Of a DNA stretch of 64,000 nt, positions 63,441 through 64,000 are shown piece after piece. A program made the position numbers and the translations under genes. The DNA lies in contig CAUEEP010000760.1 of the NCBI GenBank assembly GCA_958450365.1, positions 1,224,962 through 1,288,961 on the forward strand. Direction: 5' to 3'. The notes under the pieces are model-generated. The model was not told where the DNA came from. It was given only the letters and a program-made list of their open reading frames with translations, and searched no databases. Origin of the DNA: Mesorhabditis belari (taxonomy: Eukaryota; Nematoda; Chromadorea; Rhabditida; Rhabditidae). Position 1 is the first letter of the stretch, and every line of letters begins with the position of its first letter.

Positions 63441-64000
63441 TAAGTCGGGTAATTATGACGCCCCCTCTACATTAAACTCCACGCTACATCCCTTTCTACG
63501 ATCTCCCAAATGACTTCCGCTTTAAATCCTCAAAAAAACATTTGATTAAAAACAGCAAATTCACTAAAACCCCTGACAAAAACGTTTATAATTATGCGTG
63601 TAGGCAAAAAAATAATGAATAGGTACAAAAGTTTTATCGCAAACGAAAAATTACTCAGAAACTTTCCAATTTTTAAGTGAAAATTACAAGTTTCAGCTCA
63701 GAAATTCCGTTGATACCAAAAATAAGCAATAAATTTGAGTAGGCGAGAGTTGATTTCTGGATAAATTGATGGTTGGAAAAGTTTTGAGCACAAGGGAAAA
63801 TTGAGCCTTTCGGATTCTGAGTGCTTTGATGAGCTCAGATTGGTTGCGAAAAAGGGGAAAATGGGTTTGTCATTGTTAAAAAGTTTAATGAAAAACAGTA
63901 TTTAAAAGATTTGAAAGATTTTGGGGGTTTCGACGAATCAAGATTGAGTAAACAAAATGATTTGTTCACTAGTTGATGGCTCAGGAGTGATGGAAAGACG

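Noticed and set aside
63152..63475. 107-codon hydrophobic His-Leu frame and its antisense partner
   Set aside because: Product of a 12-base tandem repeat; open in several frames on both strands.

Overview
The window looks like nuclear DNA of a nematode, probably a rhabditid. It is AT-rich and its genes are split into many short exons with TTTNCAG-type 3' splice sites. It also holds an Msx/VAB-15 homeodomain of nematode type, a chitin-binding peritrophin protein, an ER UDP-glycosyltransferase, an SLC17 transporter, mariner/Tc1 transposons, and degenerate TTAGGC arrays (the nematode telomere unit). Nothing identifies the genus.

Four host genes could be assembled exon by exon. (1) An SLC17/MFS anion transporter, minus strand, 1340-10162: 13 exons, all phases agree, 493 residues. 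(2) A UDP-glycosyltransferase, minus strand, 17174-26938: 13 exons found, one probable exon missing and one 1-base conflict. (3) A chitin-binding (CBM14) secreted or membrane protein, plus strand, 31667-37553: 6 exons found, one small exon not placed. (4) vab-15 (Msx homeobox), minus strand, 42865-50846: 5 exons, a 6.7 kb last intron, and an apparent frameshift in an A7 run of exon 1. The four genes have no evident common pathway; they are neighbours, not an operon.

Nearly everything else is repetitive. Introns and intergenic DNA hold dozens of tandem arrays with unit lengths of about 4 to 50 bp, most with a different unit. There are also several families of hairpin or TA-flanked miniature elements and a series of mariner, Tc1, MULE and LINE remnants. 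One mariner (34713-35952) still has both ends and an uninterrupted 315-codon transposase. It sits inside at least two older elements within an intron of the CBM14 gene. Between genes 1 and 2 (10163-17173) are two mariner relics and a 3.6 kb element with roughly 0.9 kb inverted arms. From 50.9 kb to 64 kb no gene was recognised. That stretch has repeats, hairpin elements, an 18S rRNA fragment, tRNA-like sequences, a Tc1 remnant and an interstitial TTAGGC-like array.

Exon calls rest on reading frame, splice consensus and family resemblance read by eye. No database search was possible. The two single-base conflicts could be assembly errors or real lesions.
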